Source of the DNA: Leptospira ainazelensis
GTDB taxonomy: Bacteria; Spirochaetota; Leptospiria; Leptospirales; Leptospiraceae
Length of the DNA: 64,000 nucleotides
Direction of reading: 5' to 3'
Assembly: GCF_016918785.1 (NCBI RefSeq)
Contig: NZ_JAFFPT010000021.1
Span: forward strand, 1 to 64,000
Positions 42,689 to 51,636 of the stretch are shown here, piece by piece. The position numbers and the translations under genes were made by a program. The notes under the pieces are model-generated. The model did not search any database. It saw only the letters and a program-made list of their open reading frames with translations, and was not told the origin of the DNA. Positions within the stretch are counted from its first letter, which is position 1. Each line of letters begins with the position of its first letter.

Positions 42689-43079
42689 GCAAAAACATCC
42701 AAGAATTGGCCCGACAAAATTTAAGGATAAGATTTTATCCGGTGAAAAGATTCATACGATTCGAGAAGATAAATCCAATCGTTGGTATGCTGGTAGAAAA
42801 ATTCAGATGGCCTATGGAGTCAGAACAAAATTTTATGAACGTTTTTACGAATCGAACTGCATTTCCGTTGAATCAATTGAAATCAATTGGTGTGGATTAT
42901 CTGGTTTTTCAGGCATGTATCCAGATGTAAAAATATCCGGACGTAAACTATCATATAGTGAATGTGATGAGCTGGCTCAGAACGATGGATTCGAGTCGTT
43001 TGTAGATTTCATTAAATGGTTCAGTGAAGATTTCAAAGGCAAGATCATTCATTGGACAAATAAAAGGTATGTTTCATGA
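42672..43079 (+). CDS. ASCH-domain-like protein, 135 aa
   Basis: The ATG at 42672 has GGAG upstream. The block F-x-x-KILSGEKIHTIREDKSNRW is the ASCH family signature (K-x-x-TIR). ASCH proteins bind RNA or hydrolyse modified cytidines. It lies beside the Dam gene and shares the operon with a second ASCH-like gene at 39515. Confidence 0.7.
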   Translation: MVLGFRQKHPRIGPTKFKDKILSGEKIHTIREDKSNRWYAGRKIQMAYGVRTKFYERFYESNCISVESIEINWCGLSGFSGMYPDVKISGRKLSYSECDELAQNDGFESFVDFIKWFSEDFKGKIIHWTNKRYVS

Positions 43080-43921
43080 GCATCACTCGACCAGTTCTTA
43101 AATACAATGGCGGAAAGTGGATTCTCGGTCCATGGGTAAGATCGTTTTTTCCGGATCACGATGTTTACGTCGATGGATTCGGAGGGGCGGCTAACATTTT
43201 ACTTCAAAAAGAACCGGCCAGAGCGGAATACTATTTCGATCTCGATTCGGAAGTGACAAATTTCATGGCGATGTTAGGAAATCGCGATACCGCAAAAGAG
43301 TTGATTCGTCGCATCAAGTGGACTCCATACTCTCGTGAAATTCACGAATGGGCGGTATCCAAAAATACACCTTCCGAAGACACGATCGATCGCGCCCTAA
43401 AATTCTGTGCAAAGTGTTGGATGAACATCGGGCAGAATCGATCTTATCGAGGATCCTTCAGGGTCCACGGAAACCTTGATCGTTCCGGAGGATACATTCC
43501 AGCGAGACTTTGGTCTGATATCAAGCCTTACTACCAGGCGGCCGCCCGACTTCGTGGAGTCGTGATCGAAAATCGCTCCTTCACGGAAATAGCCGATCAA
43601 CTCGATTCTCCGACTTCGCTTTTCTATCTTGACCCTCCATATCTTGGAGCAGTGCGCGGATCCGGAGATCTCTACACCCACGAAATGAAAAGTGCGATCG
43701 AGCATGATAATCTTTTAAACGTGATTGCTTCCTTAAAGGGCATGGTGGTCATCTCTGGGTATCCTTCCGACCTCTATGCTGATCGGTTAGAGAAGAAAGG
43801 ATGGATCCGGAAGGAGAGAGCGACGAGGGACAATAAGCGCCGAGCGCGGACCGAGGCAATCTGGTTGAATCCTTTGTGTGTAGCGAGACTGGAAGAAAAC
43901 GAACCGATGTTATTCGGATGA
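43076..43921 (+). CDS. dam: Dam-type DNA N6-adenine methyltransferase
   Basis: The 281-aa protein has the D12-class order: KYNGGKW (9-15) for AdoMet binding, VDGFGGAANILL (about 32-43) and the catalytic DPPY (186-189). Target specificity cannot be read from sequence. Methylation may protect phage DNA from host restriction, or mark it for packaging or for replication timing. The ATG overlaps the ASCH-like gene. Confidence 0.92.
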   Translation: MSITRPVLKYNGGKWILGPWVRSFFPDHDVYVDGFGGAANILLQKEPARAEYYFDLDSEVTNFMAMLGNRDTAKELIRRIKWTPYSREIHEWAVSKNTPSEDTIDRALKFCAKCWMNIGQNRSYRGSFRVHGNLDRSGGYIPARLWSDIKPYYQAAARLRGVVIENRSFTEIADQLDSPTSLFYLDPPYLGAVRGSGDLYTHEMKSAIEHDNLLNVIASLKGMVVISGYPSDLYADRLEKKGWIRKERATRDNKRRARTEAIWLNPLCVARLEENEPMLFG

Positions 43922-43932
43922 AAGGAGAATTT

Positions 43933-44202
43933 ATGGAAAGAGAAAAACTGTCAGTTGAATCATTCGAAAATGCGTTAGATGAAATCAATTCGCATACCAG
44001 AAGGGTGATTCAGAAAAAGGGATTTGGAATTCTAAAAAGTTCACATGAGATTTTAGGAATCATAACTGAAGAGTATGCCGAACTAATTGACGCAATCAGA
44101 TCGAACAACAGAGAAGATATTAAATCCGAAATCCTTGATATAGCAACGGCTTGTCAGTTAGCCCTTGCAAGTATGGAATCTGGACATTTGGATTGGTTAT
44201 AA
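43933..44202 (+). CDS. MazG-like nucleotide pyrophosphohydrolase, 89 aa
   Basis: The start at 43933 has a perfect AAAGGAG. ITEEYAELIDAIRSN followed by EILDIATAC gives the EExxE...ExxD metal-binding pattern of the MazG/dUTPase-like fold. These proteins hydrolyse NTPs or (p)ppGpp-related nucleotides in phages. The protein is short for the family, so the assignment is moderate. Confidence 0.55.
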   Translation: MEREKLSVESFENALDEINSHTRRVIQKKGFGILKSSHEILGIITEEYAELIDAIRSNNREDIKSEILDIATACQLALASMESGHLDWL

Positions 44203-44216
44203 ACAAAGGAGTGAAT

Positions 44217-44453
44217 ATGTCTGGACAAGGAAAACAAATTTCAATCTACGATCAAGGACTTACGCTTGATCAATACAAAGCCGCGCTTAAGGAAGAAATT
44301 CTTAGCTTCCGAATAGATCCGAACGATGAGGACTTCCGGGAATACGACGAAGGGAAAAACGATCTCATTGAGGAGCTTATAGAAGCAATCAATCGCACTC
44401 CGCAACGTCACCATCAACTTAAGAAGTTGCTCGGTGGACTCGAGGAGGGATAA
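44217..44453 (+). CDS. Small acidic hypothetical protein, 78 aa
   Basis: AAAGGAG precedes the ATG at 44217. It is a helical, acidic protein. No family is recognised. Confidence 0.55.
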   Translation: MSGQGKQISIYDQGLTLDQYKAALKEEILSFRIDPNDEDFREYDEGKNDLIEELIEAINRTPQRHHQLKKLLGGLEEG

Positions 44454-44461
44454 AAACTCGT

Positions 44462-44902
44462 ATGAATTTATATCAAGTTAGATTAAGAAATGAGGAACCG
44501 TGTGATAGCAATTGTGAGCTTATATTTGCAAAATTACCTCTAAGGGCAAAAAGGCTGTATTGGAAACGTTTTCAAGACTGGCGCTATAGTAAAAACGATG
44601 AAATTATAGAGTTAGCCATAGTCCCGCCTGAAGAATCCAAAGAGATCTTTAAAATCATAGGAGAGTGTGATTTAACTATTCGAGGTGGAATCCTTAATAA
44701 AGAGTATGAAAGATTAGCTCCAACCCTAAGATCGATGGGGTGGATGTATGAAGATGAGTCGTCTTGTGATACTTGCGGACTTTACCCATTCGGTATGGAA
44801 GAACATTGGATTGATGAAGACGGTCAATGTGACGAATGTCGTGATCCTATTCAGGAAAAGGAAACTGAAAAAAACACAGAAGATCAAGAGGTATCTGAAT
44901 GA
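44462..44902 (+). CDS. Zinc-binding hypothetical protein, 146 aa
   Basis: Residues about 102-128 have CDTCGLYPFG and CDECRDP, a four-Cys zinc site. The end is Glu-rich. It overlaps the following gene (ATGA). Function unknown. Confidence 0.55.
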   Translation: MNLYQVRLRNEEPCDSNCELIFAKLPLRAKRLYWKRFQDWRYSKNDEIIELAIVPPEESKEIFKIIGECDLTIRGGILNKEYERLAPTLRSMGWMYEDESSCDTCGLYPFGMEEHWIDEDGQCDECRDPIQEKETEKNTEDQEVSE

Positions 44903-45189
44903 ATAACAATCATCCAGAAAAGGGTAAGAAAACTTTCAAACTTTGGTTACAGGTTCTTTTGTTAAAGATCAGAGCAACTCGGTTTACACATATTTGGATC
45001 AAGGAATGGGAAACGGGAGGGATTCTAATCAAAAACTATTGGTCGCATTGGTATCCCGGTTTTCCGTTTTTACTCGCTGAGGGAAATTTTGATGACATTT
45101 TCAAGCATTGGCAATTTCGAATCGGATTCTTAGGTTTCGTTCTCGTAATCTTCAATGAAGGGAAGCGATCTCAGGAGGTTTCCAAATGA
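44899..45189 (+). CDS. Hypothetical protein, 96 aa
   Basis: A basic, Trp-rich protein with a weakly hydrophobic C-terminus (IGFLGFVLVIF). It overlaps both neighbours by four bases. It may be membrane-associated; no family is recognised. Confidence 0.5.
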   Translation: MNNNHPEKGKKTFKLWLQVLLLKIRATRFTHIWIKEWETGGILIKNYWSHWYPGFPFLLAEGNFDDIFKHWQFRIGFLGFVLVIFNEGKRSQEVSK

Positions 45190-45416
45190 GCGGAATCCTT
45201 TTGATCATGTTTTTATTTTGGCTCCTCTGCGCGGGAGCCTTCGGGTTTCTTGCGATCGTTATCATGCTTTCTTTGGGAATGGTTCCGGGAAGAAGTCTTA
45301 CTCTGATTCTTATGGGAATCTTTTTGGCAACTTTCGTGATGATCGCTTGCATCTATGGCGCGTTCGTATGTTCTCTGGGAAAAGAATCGGGAATGTGTAG
45401 GATTCTTGAATTCTAA
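45186..45416 (+). CDS. Small integral membrane protein, 76 aa
   Basis: Two long hydrophobic segments (about residues 3-30 and 36-62) and almost no soluble part. Holin or membrane-modifying protein are possible. It is coupled to the preceding gene by overlap. Confidence 0.55.
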   Translation: MSGILLIMFLFWLLCAGAFGFLAIVIMLSLGMVPGRSLTLILMGIFLATFVMIACIYGAFVCSLGKESGMCRILEF

Positions 45417-45457
45417 AACGAAGATCGAAGTTCTTTTCCAAAAAATTATCTTCAATC

Positions 45458-45640
45458 ATGAGTGATGAGAAAATAAATGATGATTACATACAAAGACAAG
45501 AAAATTTATGGATCATTCATTGCGAGAATTTACTAAGAAAAGGAAAAATCCCGAAGAGATGGGACGACCTTCCTCCGTATATTAAGACCGAACGAATGCG
45601 AAAATACTACGTTGAATTGAGGAAAAGATTAGAACCATAA
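45458..45640 (+). CDS. Small hypothetical protein, 60 aa
   Basis: A basic helical protein, last gene of the rightward operon, 17 bases before the terminator hairpin. No family is recognised. Confidence 0.45.
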   Translation: MSDEKINDDYIQRQENLWIIHCENLLRKGKIPKRWDDLPPYIKTERMRKYYVELRKRLEP

Positions 45641-45671
45641 AAAACTCCTCGGATCTATTGGACCCGAGGAA
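45641..45671 (-). terminator. Rho-independent terminator of the late operon (possibly bidirectional)
   Basis: On the minus strand the stem TCCTCGGGTC/GATCCGAGGA (one mismatch, 5-base loop) is followed by GTTTTTT. It lies 17 bp beyond the spanin gene, the last late gene. The convergent rightward operon ends just before it, so it may serve both. Confidence 0.8.
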
Positions 45672-45687
45672 GAGATAGGAGATACTT

Positions 45688-46191
45688 TTAGAATGGGATA
45701 ACGTTAGATTCCACATGTTTTGTTAAAAATGGAATACCAACGGGTGATTTAGAAATTATATTCGCAACATTCGCCACACCGGAAAGAGATCCATATTTTA
45801 GATACAAACGAATTCCTAAAATAGCTAAAGCTACCGCTAAAAACAAAATTAGAAAAACATAAAAGAAAAACTTAATCGTTCTCCAAGTTTCAGCATCTGG
45901 TCTATAATCCTCTGCCTTTTGTTTCCATTCGTCGCCGTATGCTTTGCTTTTTTTTAACAGTTCCGCGTTGTTTGCAAACTTGGTAGAGAATTCTTTTAGT
46001 TTTTTTGAAAGTTGATCTTTTTCCTCTGAAGTAATTTCGGAGATCGGTTTGTTTTGTACTTTTTTTGCAAGTTCTTCTGCTTCCTTAGAAGCATTTTCAG
46101 AACTTTGAATTCCTTCTTCGAAATTCGGTCGAGTCGTTGCGCAACACGTAACGAAGAAAAATAAAAGAATTGAGACAATTACTCTATTCAT
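45688..46191 (-). CDS. Putative unimolecular spanin (lipoprotein plus C-terminal TM), 167 aa
   Basis: The N-terminus has a lipoprotein signal ending FFFVTCCATT (lipid-modified Cys about residue 16). A charged helical periplasmic segment (about 30-100) and one strong membrane helix (about 107-130) follow. Outer-membrane lipid anchor plus inner-membrane helix in one chain is the design of u-spanins such as T1 gp11, which fuse the two membranes at lysis. About 35 residues follow the membrane helix, longer than usual. It follows holin-like and endolysin-like genes. Confidence 0.6.
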   Translation of the reverse strand: MNRVIVSILLFFFVTCCATTRPNFEEGIQSSENASKEAEELAKKVQNKPISEITSEEKDQLSKKLKEFSTKFANNAELLKKSKAYGDEWKQKAEDYRPDAETWRTIKFFFYVFLILFLAVALAILGIRLYLKYGSLSGVANVANIISKSPVGIPFLTKHVESNVIPF

Positions 46192-46456
46192 GATTTGGTT
46201 CCTCTACAACTTTAGTTTTTCCGTTCCGGAATGTATTTACCAATTCGGAAAGCGGTTTCTTCATATAAACCGAAAACGAGCATATTCCTATCACTCCAAA
46301 ATACGTAATGTTTTGTCCTAAAAAAGATAGCATCGATGCTTTCCCGGTTGCCTGTAAGCCTGCTTCAATTACGGAAGCGATTACGAAGATTGCGAAAGAT
46401 TTCTTTTTAAATTCATCCTTGGCAATTCTCCCAACTTTCTTGATTTGTTTTTTCAT
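46184..46456 (-). CDS. Putative holin, 90 aa
   Basis: The ATG at 46456 is behind AAGGAGAA and fixes the start. A basic N-terminus, two hydrophobic segments (about residues 18-38 and 45-64) and a charged C-terminus suit a class II holin. Upstream lies an endolysin-like gene and downstream, overlapping by eight bases, the spanin-like gene. Confidence 0.6.
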   Translation of the reverse strand: MKKQIKKVGRIAKDEFKKKSFAIFVIASVIEAGLQATGKASMLSFLGQNITYFGVIGICSFSVYMKKPLSELVNTFRNGKTKVVEEPNHE

Positions 46457-46466
46457 AGAATTCTCC

Positions 46467-47105
46467 TTAAATTCCAAGTTGAATGAGATATATAAAATTC
46501 GCATGAATCCCTTTGTTGGAATCAATTCCGCAGTGAGAAACGAGGTCTTCGGCAAGATACCGATTGTTGATTTCTTTTTTCTTGTAACCGGTAGTCCAGT
46601 CTCCGTAGGAATCGATAACTTCGTAGTATTTGATTCCGTTGATATAAACGATTCTCCGTAGTACTATGAAATGGCCACTTTTCGTAAGTGAGGTTCCAAG
46701 CATAACAGCTGAACCTTTCTCAAGCGCTTCGTCGATTTCCGACCAGTTGCCATTGATTTTTAAAACGACTTCGATCGAATTGTCTTTCAGAATTTCTTTG
46801 AGAGCCTCGGCATAGCATTCCATAAATCTTCCGAGCCGAATTTCTTTATATCGACGCCACGTATCGACGATGCTTCTTAGTTTTAAATTCTGAAGGATCT
46901 TTTCGCCGATTCCGACCGCACCGAATCTCGGCTCCATGTAATCCACAAACCATCGAATGTATTCGACACTCGCCATTTTTGGGATGACCGCAGAACCGAT
47001 AACACACGCGGCGATGTAACCACACATAGAGCCATAGCCTACAGAGTAGACCGGTGCGATCTTATTGTTTTGTTCAACGCCCTTCAAAGCGATTGCCGGT
47101 GTCAT
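46467..47105 (-). CDS. Putative endolysin, C39-like cysteine peptidase
   Basis: The papain-like triad can be placed: C28 in GYGSMCGYIAA, H145 in SGHFIVL and D165 in VIDSYGDW. This is the C39/NlpC-type order used by peptidoglycan peptidases. There is no signal peptide, so export would need a holin, encoded ten bases downstream. The assignment rests on motifs and lysis-cassette position. Confidence 0.65.
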   Translation of the reverse strand: MTPAIALKGVEQNNKIAPVYSVGYGSMCGYIAACVIGSAVIPKMASVEYIRWFVDYMEPRFGAVGIGEKILQNLKLRSIVDTWRRYKEIRLGRFMECYAEALKEILKDNSIEVVLKINGNWSEIDEALEKGSAVMLGTSLTKSGHFIVLRRIVYINGIKYYEVIDSYGDWTTGYKKKEINNRYLAEDLVSHCGIDSNKGIHANFIYLIQLGI

Positions 47106-47719
47106 TTGTCTGTCCTTAGAAGTAATCCGATTTCTTCCGCTGCTCGAATAATTTCGGTTGGATCCGTATCATGTTCATAATCTTCATGCCAAGAAATTGA
47201 AATGAATCCTTCAGCAAAACCTTGGTGTTCAATTTTTGCGAAAAGATGCGCTTTAATATCGTTAAAACGGAAAATTCTTCTCCACCGCGAAGTTTCCGGA
47301 AGATCATCTGTTTTGAGATAATAAAACGATGAGTCACAGATCGGTTTAATGAGTTCGACAGACATCGAAATCTCTTTTTTTGTATAGTACTCTTCAAAGT
47401 TATACGGAACCGCCATACCCGGTTTAACGGAAATGTGCGACATCGAGAACTTCTCGACACCGGCACCATTAAGATAATACTCACCGTTATGAAACTGAAA
47501 AACTTTGGCACGACTTGCTGAGTAATGATCGCGAAGTAGAGCTAGACGGTCTTGTACCATCGAATTGATATTTAAAACGAGTTCGATCTTTCCGAGAGAT
47601 TTCTTCTTAGAAATTTCTAAAGACTTTTTCTCAGCCCACTTGTCGTAAAAATGTTTAGTGATCGAGTAAACTCCGATACAAAAACCTAAACCAAGCGCTT
47701 TCCATAATTCTTCAAACAT
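47102..47719 (-). CDS. Membrane-anchored protein with GAF-like domain, 205 aa
   Basis: From the ATG at 47719 there is an N-terminal hydrophobic segment (about residues 8-22). A charged linker and a domain containing AKVFQFHNGEYYLNG and later FISISWHED follow. This pattern occurs in phage proteins encoded near lysis genes and looks GAF-like. Function unknown; a lysis-timing or sensing role is speculation. It overlaps the endolysin gene by four bases. Confidence 0.5.
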   Translation of the reverse strand: MFEELWKALGLGFCIGVYSITKHFYDKWAEKKSLEISKKKSLGKIELVLNINSMVQDRLALLRDHYSASRAKVFQFHNGEYYLNGAGVEKFSMSHISVKPGMAVPYNFEEYYTKKEISMSVELIKPICDSSFYYLKTDDLPETSRWRRIFRFNDIKAHLFAKIEHQGFAEGFISISWHEDYEHDTDPTEIIRAAEEIGLLLRTDK

Positions 47720-47723
47720 TTGG

Positions 47724-48431
47724 TTACGTCCACGCGATGATTGGATCAAACGAATCAGAAGGAGAAAGGTTATTGATCGTGTTTTCGTTTTCCCATTTTC
47801 TTTGATACAGGGACATGCCTGCGTTATACATATCGACCTCAATCAATTCTGCAAGTGACTTAAGATCGTCGATATTTAGGATTGAAAATTCGTTATTTGA
47901 ATCTTTCCAAGGTGGGATTGCTGAGATCTTACTTTTTGAAAATAAATTTACGATCGAGTTAATATTATCAAGATAAGTCTTGCCAGAATCCCAATTTGTA
48001 TTTTTGAACTCGACCGTCCCTCTGTAACTTTCTTTCTTCGAATTGAAAATTGCAGAATTTAATTCTAAAAATTTTGAAATCCTTTTTTCTTGATCTATGA
48101 TCCAAGTTGTCCCATTAAATTTCTGAAACTGCTCTGATGGAATCGGCGGGATTTCAGTTTCCGTTGGTTTAATTTTATCGTCCCAGTTCTCGAGGGAGCG
48201 CTCGTTCCCGCTAATTTTATCGTAAACTGATTTTGGATGAAATTCTAAAGCAACTCCATCTTCAATTTCCGCATTGAAGATATCACCTTTTTGTGGATTA
48301 TAATTTACTGAATAAACCACACGATGAATATTCGGATTGAATTCAAACCAGACTTCCTGTCCGGAGATTTGTTTTGGATCTGTATTTATCCAAAGAACTT
48401 CTTTCGATTGTTTATCAATTACGTAATTCAT
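47724..48431 (-). CDS. Tail fibre assembly-like protein, 235 aa
   Basis: It is encoded one base after the tail-fibre stop. The middle KFNGTTWIIDQEKRISKFLE and the preceding N-terminal beta segments resemble tail-fibre assembly proteins (DUF4376/Tfa type), which chaperone or cap fibre trimers. Moderate confidence, mostly positional. Confidence 0.6.
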   Translation of the reverse strand: MNYVIDKQSKEVLWINTDPKQISGQEVWFEFNPNIHRVVYSVNYNPQKGDIFNAEIEDGVALEFHPKSVYDKISGNERSLENWDDKIKPTETEIPPIPSEQFQKFNGTTWIIDQEKRISKFLELNSAIFNSKKESYRGTVEFKNTNWDSGKTYLDNINSIVNLFSKSKISAIPPWKDSNNEFSILNIDDLKSLAELIEVDMYNAGMSLYQRKWENENTINNLSPSDSFDPIIAWT

Positions 48432-49760
48432 TTACGCGACCCTCACTTTGTATCTTACCGCAACCCAGGCAGGAGTGGTTTCATTTCCTGCTCTTGGAAT
48501 TCCATTTATTCCATCAGTTGCAGGCGTTTTAGCAGAACCTAAAGTTTGCACTCCGACAAATCCTGACCCACCACCAGTTGGACCTGGGGTATAATTATTC
48601 GGAACTCCGTTCGGTAGATCATGCCAATGTGAATGAAATTGGTCCTGACCTTTGAATCCCACAGCTCCACCGTCATAATTTCCACCTGCGGCCTTTGCTC
48701 TAGTTCCGTTTAAACCGGATCCTCTTGCAAAAACACCGTTTCGATCCATTACGTTGAATGTAGTGGAACCGTCTCCAAAGCCGTATTCCACATTGACCAG
48801 TACATCTCCGGATTGATTCGAAGTAAGATCAATAATCGATCCCGTCGGAGTGGATGAAATTTGAAAATCTGCGGCCGTCGGATTCCTAACATAGTATTCC
48901 GTAAGAGCCGTAATCCCTCCGCCGGTGAAAGAGAATTTTACAAGTTGTCCTTCAAGACAAGTTTGCGAAACGATAACTCTGTCCGACGTTGGATTTATAC
49001 CGGTAACGGCTTTCCGAATTGCATTCCAAAGAGTTGAGAATGTTGTTCTTGAAATTGCTTGCCCGTTTGCATCTTTGAAAAGGGAAGATGAAAGCCTATC
49101 TAAGTTATCTTCAACGACTGAACCTAATGGGATTTGCAATGCAGTACTGTCTTCGAGTGTAATGAGCGTTCCATTTTTGCTTTTAGGAATCTTTACTGAG
49201 TTTGAAATCTTATTCACGGAAATTACATTTCCAAATGCCGCATCCTTCTTATATTCGAACCACTTGATTCTTCCGGGAGTTAAAGTCGGGAATGCCGCGG
49301 TAGTATTATAGTTCTCGTAAACCTTAACGATAAAGGATTTTCTAGTATTTGCACTTTGTTGATAGGATGAGTTCGTTGAAGCATCAAAGAATTGTAGATT
49401 TGCCAAATCAGAATCTTGCTGGACCAATTCAATCTCATAGAATCCCCAAAAAGCCTGAGAGGTAGGTTGCAGGTTCATTTCTTCCAAAAAATAAATTTCA
49501 TCATCTTTTAGTAAACTTCCCTTTAGGGTTGAAATCGTTGTGTTCGTAAAAGAAGGGATATCACATCCAAACCACTGGATTTCACCTGGATCCAATGCGT
49601 AAAGTTCCCGCAAAAGCATCGTGAGCGCTTTAGGATAAACGAGTAGGTCATCTTCTAACCCGGGAATTGGTCCTACTGTTTTTGAGTTTACTCTCTGATT
49701 GGGATTGTAGAGTGTTCTCTTTGCAACGGAATTACTAGCGGGTATCGCGACAACGGTCAT
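48432..49760 (-). CDS. Tail fibre protein, 442 aa
   Basis: The N-terminal part is beta-rich. The C-terminus has the tail-collar/fibre tip pattern: FARGSGLNGTRA, QDQFHSHWHDLP (His-rich metal site), a Gly-rich loop and PAWVAVRYKVRVA at the very end. Such tips bind the receptor. It overlaps the baseplate gene by one base and is followed by an assembly-like gene. Confidence 0.85.
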   Translation of the reverse strand: MTVVAIPASNSVAKRTLYNPNQRVNSKTVGPIPGLEDDLLVYPKALTMLLRELYALDPGEIQWFGCDIPSFTNTTISTLKGSLLKDDEIYFLEEMNLQPTSQAFWGFYEIELVQQDSDLANLQFFDASTNSSYQQSANTRKSFIVKVYENYNTTAAFPTLTPGRIKWFEYKKDAAFGNVISVNKISNSVKIPKSKNGTLITLEDSTALQIPLGSVVEDNLDRLSSSLFKDANGQAISRTTFSTLWNAIRKAVTGINPTSDRVIVSQTCLEGQLVKFSFTGGGITALTEYYVRNPTAADFQISSTPTGSIIDLTSNQSGDVLVNVEYGFGDGSTTFNVMDRNGVFARGSGLNGTRAKAAGGNYDGGAVGFKGQDQFHSHWHDLPNGVPNNYTPGPTGGGSGFVGVQTLGSAKTPATDGINGIPRAGNETTPAWVAVRYKVRVA

Positions 49761-50401
49761 TAATTTACTCCTGAATAATCCTTATCGATAAAACCATAAT
49801 CTAAATACAAAAATCCGAATTTAGGATATTCTGTAATCACTCCGGCAAAAACTCCAATGCCTGCGCTTTTTAGTTGATAGATTGTTCTTAAAAGTGCAGG
49901 ATCAATATCGAAGATAGTATTAAAGATTATGTATATTGCATTTGTCGGGTGAGTCATGACTGAACCGAACGGTCTGTTTTTTAATACAGGAGTATCAAGA
50001 TAGGCTACATCGAGGAAGAAACCTAGGTCTTGTGCTTCCTTAACTTCAACTCGATCAATATCCTTTACCAAATTCTTAATTGCAGGAAGAGTTCCGACGA
50101 TTGCGAGAATCTTGGAAAGAATCTTTGCTCTGTATTCTTGGTCCGATAGTGCTTGGTCATTTGGAACCCCTAAAAAAGTTCCCCAAGCTTTGAGAAGGAA
50201 TCCTGACGCATTCGTTATGGGAAACTCGGCAATCAAACGCTTTACAAATCTATAATGCCATTCAAGCGCGTTGTAAACGGCACCCTTGTTGATATCATTG
50301 ATGTTTTTAATTTGTATTTTTTCCACTCGATCTGGATCAAAAAAAAGTGCTTTGAATACGGTTCCGGATCGATTGAATAAAGAAAGATACCTTGCGATCA
50401 T
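49760..50401 (-). CDS. Baseplate wedge protein, P2 gpI-like
   Basis: The 213-aa protein follows baseplate J with a four-base overlap, as gpI follows gpJ in P2-like phages. The segment FLGVPNDQALSDQEYRAKIL is typical of gpI/Mu gp48 relatives. It connects wedge to tail fibre; the fibre gene comes next. Confidence 0.75.
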   Translation of the reverse strand: MIARYLSLFNRSGTVFKALFFDPDRVEKIQIKNINDINKGAVYNALEWHYRFVKRLIAEFPITNASGFLLKAWGTFLGVPNDQALSDQEYRAKILSKILAIVGTLPAIKNLVKDIDRVEVKEAQDLGFFLDVAYLDTPVLKNRPFGSVMTHPTNAIYIIFNTIFDIDPALLRTIYQLKSAGIGVFAGVITEYPKFGFLYLDYGFIDKDYSGVN

Positions 50402-51561
50402 GGTTGGTTTATCCTATTGATCAGATCGCAAATGATAGAACCACCGCCGCTACCTCCAATTTTAGGAACGGAACCCAATGGAACGACGATATCCGTTGAA
50501 ATTCCCACGAAACGGATTCTTTGAATATCTGGATGCGCATTTATACCAGCGCCCTTCAACCGATCGAAAATTACGTCGTCTCCATTTCGTAATTTATTTA
50601 CGTAGTTTGAAATTGCCAGTTCTACCAAAGTTTTGAATTGAGCGTCTGAGAGTTGTGTTGAAATGAGAACGTCGAGTTCGTAATGAAATGAAATTGGTTG
50701 AACCGAAAGATTTCCGACAAAAAGACGTGTTCCGCCGGCTTTGTAACCAAATTCAGGAGTCCCTAAAATTCCTTTTATTTTATCCGTAACCGTTTGAATG
50801 ATCGTCGGCGCAGTATTACTGGTTCCATCTGAAACGTAGATATTGATCCAACCCGTTTCTGATTGTCCGTTGTTCGGGTTTAAATTTTCAGTGACATAGC
50901 AATCTACTACACCGGAAACTGATTTTACTCCGGAAAGAATTCCGGCTAACGTAGATCGTCCAAGATTATTTACAAATTCTTGCCAACGAATAAGTCTTTC
51001 TTCTTCAGTCTCTTGGTCTGTTCCTCCGGAAATTAAAAACGGATTGAAAATTCGATCGAATTCAAGACTTGCATTCGGGTCCGCGCTTGGAAAGACATCG
51101 CCTTTTCCTAGGTTAGTATCGATTCCTTGAGGATCTAAATTATATTGGGAACCCGAATTCAAAGCGCGGATATCGATATCCACCGAAGTCTGTCCAACGG
51201 CAATACTCGAAGGTCCAACGGATTGATAGTCTTGTCCAAAAAGAGAAATCGTAAAAATCGGAATCGAATAAGTAGAAGTATGATCTGTTTTTACAAATCG
51301 AATAAATCCGGTGGATTTTTTTCCTTCAAGTAAAGGGAAACCGAACGATTCATAGCAAGAGTTCCGAATGGCGTAAAGATAGGCCGCGAAAAAATCAGAT
51401 TCAATGCGAGTTAAGATCGCAGATATCGCCTCGAGAATAGTTCGGATTCTAGAACCGGGTTTGAAATTTGTTAAACGAACTTTGGCAGCTACAACGTAGC
51501 TTACTAAGTTAGTAAAATATCCTAGGAATGTCCTTTGGACGTATGGACTTGGCTCGCTCAC
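50398..51561 (-). CDS. Baseplate J-family protein
   Basis: The 387-aa protein matches the Mu gp47/P2 gpJ/XkdT family: an N-terminal helix AISAILTRIESDFFAAYL, then beta domains with GTDQETEEERLIRW and the hallmark STLAGILSGVKSVSGV. It builds the baseplate wedge of a contractile tail. A GTG start at 51561 is used. Confidence 0.92.
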   Translation of the reverse strand: MSEPSPYVQRTFLGYFTNLVSYVVAAKVRLTNFKPGSRIRTILEAISAILTRIESDFFAAYLYAIRNSCYESFGFPLLEGKKSTGFIRFVKTDHTSTYSIPIFTISLFGQDYQSVGPSSIAVGQTSVDIDIRALNSGSQYNLDPQGIDTNLGKGDVFPSADPNASLEFDRIFNPFLISGGTDQETEEERLIRWQEFVNNLGRSTLAGILSGVKSVSGVVDCYVTENLNPNNGQSETGWINIYVSDGTSNTAPTIIQTVTDKIKGILGTPEFGYKAGGTRLFVGNLSVQPISFHYELDVLISTQLSDAQFKTLVELAISNYVNKLRNGDDVIFDRLKGAGINAHPDIQRIRFVGISTDIVVPLGSVPKIGGSGGGSIICDLINRINQP

Positions 51562-51636
51562 GGGGAAGGGACAAAAGATTGGCCTTAGTAAAAATGCAAC
51601 AAAAAAAGGGCTTGTTTTTAATTTCTAAGGATTGCT

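Noticed and set aside
47116..47511. 131-codon minus-strand ORF inside the GAF-like protein gene
   Set aside because: It is an out-of-frame shadow; the 47102-47719 frame has the operon overlap and a recognisable pattern.
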